From Lujinxingia vulgaris (GTDB lineage: Bacteria; Myxococcota_A; Bradymonadia; Bradymonadales; Bradymonadaceae), in contig NZ_VOSL01000019.1 of the NCBI RefSeq assembly GCF_007997005.1, forward strand, positions 34,593 through 98,592: 64,000 nucleotides of DNA, given 5' to 3'. Under the pieces are notes generated by a model. The model worked only from the letters and a program-made list of their open reading frames with translations, was not told where the DNA came from and did no database searches. The translations under genes and the position numbers were made by a program. Positions 60,663 to 64,000 of this stretch are shown here, one piece after another. The stretch's first letter is position 1. Each line of letters begins with the position of its first letter.

Positions 60663-61970
60663 TCACCCCTCACCCTCGCTGAAAAACCCCACCAACTCCT
60701 CATGCCGCGCTGCTGCGTCCTCATACCCCATATCAATGAGCTCGCCGGTGTACTGCCCGTCGAAGAGCACGTAGCTCAAGAGATCGCTCTCGCGACCGCC
60801 CTGCGACTCGGTGGCCCGCTGGCCGATCCGCCGCAGCGGCGCCGAGCCCCAGAAGTCGTCGGGGAGCGTCTTCGCCAGACTCGCCGCGAGCTCGCCGAGA
60901 TCGCGGCTGGGCCGCAATAATAAAGGCTCAACGACCCGATAGCCCTGCCCGCGGTGGCTCTGGATCACCTCGTTGAAGGTCGGCAAGAAACGCTCCTCGC
61001 CGAAAGCCTCTTCGCCGTAGCGCAGCATCGCGTTGACGCGGTTGAGCACGCTCAAATCGTAGTCCAGCGGGTCGAGCAGGAGCGCGTCGAGCACCTTGCC
61101 CAACACGTACGAGAGATCGGGGTGCTCCACCCTGCGCAAATGCTCCGGCACCGGGGTCAAATGCCGACCCCGGGTATGGGTGGGCTCGGACTTTAAAGAG
61201 ATCACCAGCAGCCGGTCCGCCCCCAGACGCAGCGCCGGGGAGATCGGCGTGTTCTGGCGCAGCGCCCCGTCGCAGTACCAGCGCCCGTGCACCTGCACCG
61301 AGGGAAAGAGCATCGGGATCGCCGCGCTCGCCAGGACCTTTTTGGGCGTGATCGGCCCGGCCCGGGCAATCCGCCGGCGGTCGCGTGTCCAGGGCGGCAG
61401 CGGCTGATGCGACTGCACAAAGACCGTGGTCTGCCCCGAGACGATGTCGGTGGCCGTCACCGACGCCGCCTGCAGATGCCCGCTGGCCAGGTTCTGCTCA
61501 ATGCGCCGAAAGGGGATCTCGTGGCGCACGAGCCGATCGAAAAAGCCCGTGTGCAAAAATCCTCCCGGCCGGCTCGTATCGCTGAGCGCGAGCTGCGCGC
61601 GGCGCAGCGGCCCCGGCAGCTTCGACTCCACCAGGTAGTGGTAGAGCAGCCGGCCGACCTCGGGGTAGGAGAAGCGGATCACCTCCCGAAAGTTCAGCGC
61701 GCGCCAGAGGTGCTCCAGACGCGCCGCGCAGTAGTGGGGCTCATCGAGGGTGGCCGCCACCCAGGCGGCGTTGATGGCCCCGACGCTCGTGCCGCTGATG
61801 ATGTCAAAACGCGGCGAGTGCCCCAGCTCCGCTGGCAGCGCGTGCATGATGTAGCGCAGCACCCCCACCTCATACGCCCCCCGCGCCCCGCCCCCGGAGA
61901 GCACCAGCGCGCGCCGCGGCCCGTGTTTTGACGATGTGCTCGATGAGGTCTTTTGTAGAGGTGTGTTCAA
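60663..61970 (-). CDS. Patatin-like phospholipase
   Basis: The protein is 435 residues from TTG 61970, for which I see no strong ribosome site; the domain starts about 20 residues in. It hydrolyses acyl lipids with a Ser-Asp dyad. The motifs are ALVLSGGGARGAYEVGVLRY (oxyanion hole), FDIISGTSVGAINAAW (nucleophile Ser in G-x-S-x-G) and VHGRWYCDGALRQNTPI (Asp in DGA). The C-terminal part (about residues 300-430) is helical with no recognised domain. It may act on membrane lipids or be an effector. The next gene lies on the opposite strand. Confidence 0.88.
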   Translation of the reverse strand: MNTPLQKTSSSTSSKHGPRRALVLSGGGARGAYEVGVLRYIMHALPAELGHSPRFDIISGTSVGAINAAWVAATLDEPHYCAARLEHLWRALNFREVIRFSYPEVGRLLYHYLVESKLPGPLRRAQLALSDTSRPGGFLHTGFFDRLVRHEIPFRRIEQNLASGHLQAASVTATDIVSGQTTVFVQSHQPLPPWTRDRRRIARAGPITPKKVLASAAIPMLFPSVQVHGRWYCDGALRQNTPISPALRLGADRLLVISLKSEPTHTRGRHLTPVPEHLRRVEHPDLSYVLGKVLDALLLDPLDYDLSVLNRVNAMLRYGEEAFGEERFLPTFNEVIQSHRGQGYRVVEPLLLRPSRDLGELAASLAKTLPDDFWGSAPLRRIGQRATESQGGRESDLLSYVLFDGQYTGELIDMGYEDAAARHEELVGFFSEGEG

Positions 61971-62358
61971 AACAACAACATCGTCAGTAGGTTAGCGTGA
62001 CCGTGGGTCGGTTGCGCGTGATCTCGTCCGGCCCGAAGCCGGGGCAGGGTAGGGTGTTCCTACGGGCTTAAGGCGCCCGATCGCCGCCCAGCCTAACACG
62101 TCGTGAGCAGATGTTGATGTCGCTGGATGCGAAATCGAGAACGACGCAGGCAAGGCGCAAATCACAGACGATGCTTTAGCATCGTCGAGGCTTTGCAACG
62201 CGGCATGCGTTGTTCTCGATGCAGCAGACGCGGCAGCAACGATAGCTTACGACGTTACAACATGTGGCTTATGCGCCGGCGTAGCCACGATGCGTCCCTT
62301 ATGCGAGGTTAAGAGCCCTTAGGAATCGGTGGATGATGAGCATGACAAGGAGCCAACC
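61971..62358. other. Intergenic stretch with dispersed repeat, divergent promoters likely
   Basis: About 390 bases lie between divergent patatin and csaA genes. The second copy of the 150-bp dispersed repeat fills its middle. The first 100 bases have no clear feature. An AAGGAG site is at the right end for csaA. Confidence 0.6.
62098..62248 (-). repeat. About 150-bp dispersed repeat, copy 2
   Basis: This is the reverse-strand match of 19383-19533. It keeps the hairpin GACGATGC-TTTA-GCATCGTC, the CAAAGCCTCGACGATG and GCGCCTTGCC-type blocks, and the CTATCGTTG end. Most differences are spread as substitutions. Confidence 0.85.
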
Positions 62359-62703
62359 ATGAGCAGCGAGACCACGATCACCTGGCAGGATTTTGAAAAG
62401 GTGCACCTGCGCGCCGGCACCATCGTGCGCGCCGAGCCCTTCCCCGAGGCGCGCCGCCCCGCCTACAAGGTCTGGGTGCGTTTTGGCGAGGACGACGTGC
62501 GCAAATCCAGCGCCCAGATCACCGAGCGCTACGCGCCAGAAGAGCTCGTGGGCACGCGCGTGATCTGCGTGACCAACTTCCCGCCCAAACAGATCGGCCC
62601 CATCCGCTCCGAGGTGCTCATCTGCGGCTTTGAAGACGACGCGGGCGCCATCGTGCTGGCCAGGCCCGATGGCGAGGTGCCCGACGGGGCGCGGCTCAAG
62701 TAG
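62359..62703 (+). CDS. csaA: tRNA-binding domain protein CsaA
   Basis: The protein is 114 residues from ATG 62359 with AAGGAG upstream. It has the CsaA form TWQDFEKVHLRAGTIVRAEPFPEARRPAYKVWVRFGED, then KSSAQITERYAPEELVGTRVICVTNFPPKQIGPIRSEVLICGF and LARPDGEVPDGARLK. CsaA is a small dimeric chaperone-like protein with a tRNA-binding OB-fold, and is reported to interact with secretion factors. It lies 38 bp before the channel gene on the same strand. Confidence 0.9.
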   Translation: MSSETTITWQDFEKVHLRAGTIVRAEPFPEARRPAYKVWVRFGEDDVRKSSAQITERYAPEELVGTRVICVTNFPPKQIGPIRSEVLICGFEDDAGAIVLARPDGEVPDGARLK

Positions 62704-62741
62704 ATGTGCAAGGTCGAAACGGATGATGCTGAGGTTGCGGT

Positions 62742-64000
62742 ATGAAGTTTAGCTTTGGACTCCTCGATCGCCTGCGTTTCTGGGTGGAGCGCGCACTGAT
62801 CCGCGGCCCCCACATCCAGCTCCTGGTGGTGGCGGCCGTGGTGGCGCTGGTGGCGCTGGTGGGCGGCCTGGCCGTGCTCCCTCCCGGCGCCAATGGCGAG
62901 GGGCTGGAGCAGTCGGTGTGGTGGGCGTTTCTGCGCCTGACCGACCCCGGGTACCTGGGCGATGACCAGGGCGCCTGGCGCCGCGTGGTGGCCACCGCCC
63001 TGACCCTGGCGGGTTACGTGCTCTTTATGGGTACGCTGGTCGCGATCATGACCGGCTGGCTCCTGCGCTCGATGCGCACCTTAGAGCGGGGGCTCACCCC
63101 GGTGGTCATGGAGGATCATTTTGTGGTCCTGGGCTGGACCGACCGCACCGTGCCGCTTCTGCAGGAGCTGCTCCTCTCCACCTTCCGCGTGCGCCACTTT
63201 CTGGCCGGGCTCGGCGGCGGGCCTGGCGGAGGCCGGCGCGCCCGCATCGTCACGCTGGTCGAAGAGCTCGACGACGAGATCTTAGAAGAGATCCGCCAGG
63301 ATCACGTCGTCGGCCCCCGCGCCTCCGAGGTGGTGCTGCGCTCGGGCTCAGCCATCAACGCCGACCACCTGCGCCGGGTGGCCGCGGTGCACGCCGCCGC
63401 CGTGATCGTGCCCTCACCCCAGGAGCAAGAACCCGGGGAGGTCAGCGCCGATGTGGAGGTCATCAAGATCCTCCTCTCCCTCGACGGCCAGGTCCAGGCC
63501 GCCGGCGAGCCGCACCCCTATGTGGTGATCGAGCTTCAGGAGCCGCGCCATGAAGAGGTCGCGCGCCGCGCCTACGGCGGCCCGCTGGAGGTGGTCAGCA
63601 GCAGCCAGCTCATCGGCCGTTTGATGGCCCAGAACATGCGCCACCCCGGGCTCTCGCGGGTCTACAACGAGCTCTTAAGCCCCGAGATCGGCAGTGAGAT
63701 CTTCATCCGCCACCACGACACGCTCGCCGGCAAAACCTTCGCCGAGGCCGCGCGTCGCTTTGAGCGCGCCATCCTCTGCGGGGTGGTGCGCAGCAGCGAG
63801 GGCCGCTTTAGCAACCACCTGGCCCCCGGCCCCGAGTTTAAGCTGGCCGCCGGCGACGCGCTCGTGCTCATCGCCCGCACCTTTCGCGACGCCGCCCCGG
63901 CCGAGGAGCCCTGGCGCGGGGCCGGGCGCCCGCTCAAACGTCTGGCCGCCGAGCCCCTGCGCGAGCTTGAGCACCGCGGACGCCGCGTGCTCGTGCTCGG
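62742..64000 (+). CDS. CASTOR/POLLUX-like ion channel with RCK domains, cut by the window end
   Basis: The frame runs from ATG 62742 (GAGG eight bases upstream) to the end of the window, 419 codons, with no stop, so the C-terminus is missing. It has two membrane helices (LLVVAAVVALVALVGGLAVL and VVATALTLAGYVLFMGTLVAIMTGWLL) with a pore-like WWAFLRLTDPGYLGDD between. The cytoplasmic part has HFVVLGWTDRTVPLLQELL, RIVTLVEELDDEILEEI and ASEVVLRSGSAINADHLRRV, an RCK-like Rossmann domain of the CASTOR/POLLUX type. A further RCK_C-like stretch follows. It probably conducts cations. Confidence 0.75.
   Translation, partial: MKFSFGLLDRLRFWVERALIRGPHIQLLVVAAVVALVALVGGLAVLPPGANGEGLEQSVWWAFLRLTDPGYLGDDQGAWRRVVATALTLAGYVLFMGTLVAIMTGWLLRSMRTLERGLTPVVMEDHFVVLGWTDRTVPLLQELLLSTFRVRHFLAGLGGGPGGGRRARIVTLVEELDDEILEEIRQDHVVGPRASEVVLRSGSAINADHLRRVAAVHAAAVIVPSPQEQEPGEVSADVEVIKILLSLDGQVQAAGEPHPYVVIELQEPRHEEVARRAYGGPLEVVSSSQLIGRLMAQNMRHPGLSRVYNELLSPEIGSEIFIRHHDTLAGKTFAEAARRFERAILCGVVRSSEGRFSNHLAPGPEFKLAAGDALVLIARTFRDAAPAEEPWRGAGRPLKRLAAEPLRELEHRGRRVLVL

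Noticed and set aside
1..64000. tRNA or rRNA genes
   Set aside because: No cloverleaf arms with the GGTTCGA-type loop or rRNA blocks were noticed on reading both strands; a dedicated search was not possible.

Overview
This window is a GC-rich chromosomal segment from a Gram-negative bacterium, most likely a deltaproteobacterial lineage such as Bradymonadales or Myxococcota. I infer this from several signs: many lipoproteins with Cys-rich or Asp-rich repeats, a C-terminal sorting tail of the MYXO-CTERM type, large hybrid kinases, and an initiation factor IF3 gene starting on a rare ATT codon. Two near-perfect parS-like palindromes (9215 and 21976) suggest the region is close to the replication origin.

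Layout. 1-2885: end of histidine ammonia-lyase, an array of 42-43 bp hairpin repeats, two small DUF2795 proteins and a Cys-rich lipoprotein. 3036-5326: two ArsA-type ATPases. 5647-11160: ygfZ, uppS, thiD and a murF-alr fusion, largely one operon. 11506-14316: infC and two receiver-domain proteins. 14331-18290: a type III secretion export-gate operon (SctR, S, T, U with a FliO-like protein and a TPR protein). 19555-25273: a frameshifted MBOAT acyltransferase with its SGNH partner, a glycosyltransferase, a beta-propeller lipoprotein and an ATP-grasp enzyme. 25274-32742: repeat-rich DNA around a lipoprotein and two paralogous hybrid histidine kinases. 32743-53453: a large surface-polysaccharide region with glycosyltransferases, asparagine synthetase, kinase/methyltransferase fusions, SUMF1-type lipoproteins, a CapD-type dehydratase and a polymerase-like membrane protein. 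53636-58532: membrane and surface proteins. 58784-60573: an ATPase plus DUF4276 pair resembling a split OLD-type defence module. 60663-64000: patatin, CsaA and a CASTOR/POLLUX-like channel.

The most striking system is at 45429-48781. Genes for the alpha and beta subunits of a 2-oxoacid dehydrogenase E1 are followed by a protein with a lipoyl domain and an E3/E1-binding domain. In it, the usual E2 acyltransferase domain is replaced by a NeuD/PglD-type left-handed beta-helix sugar acyltransferase. This suggests that an acyl group made by oxidative decarboxylation is passed from the lipoyl arm directly to a sugar for surface polysaccharide.

The window also carries a family of five about 104-bp elements with inverted ends (two in tandem), a second about 150-bp dispersed repeat (two copies), and hexanucleotide and 86-bp tandem repeats beside a remnant of a glycosyltransferase gene.
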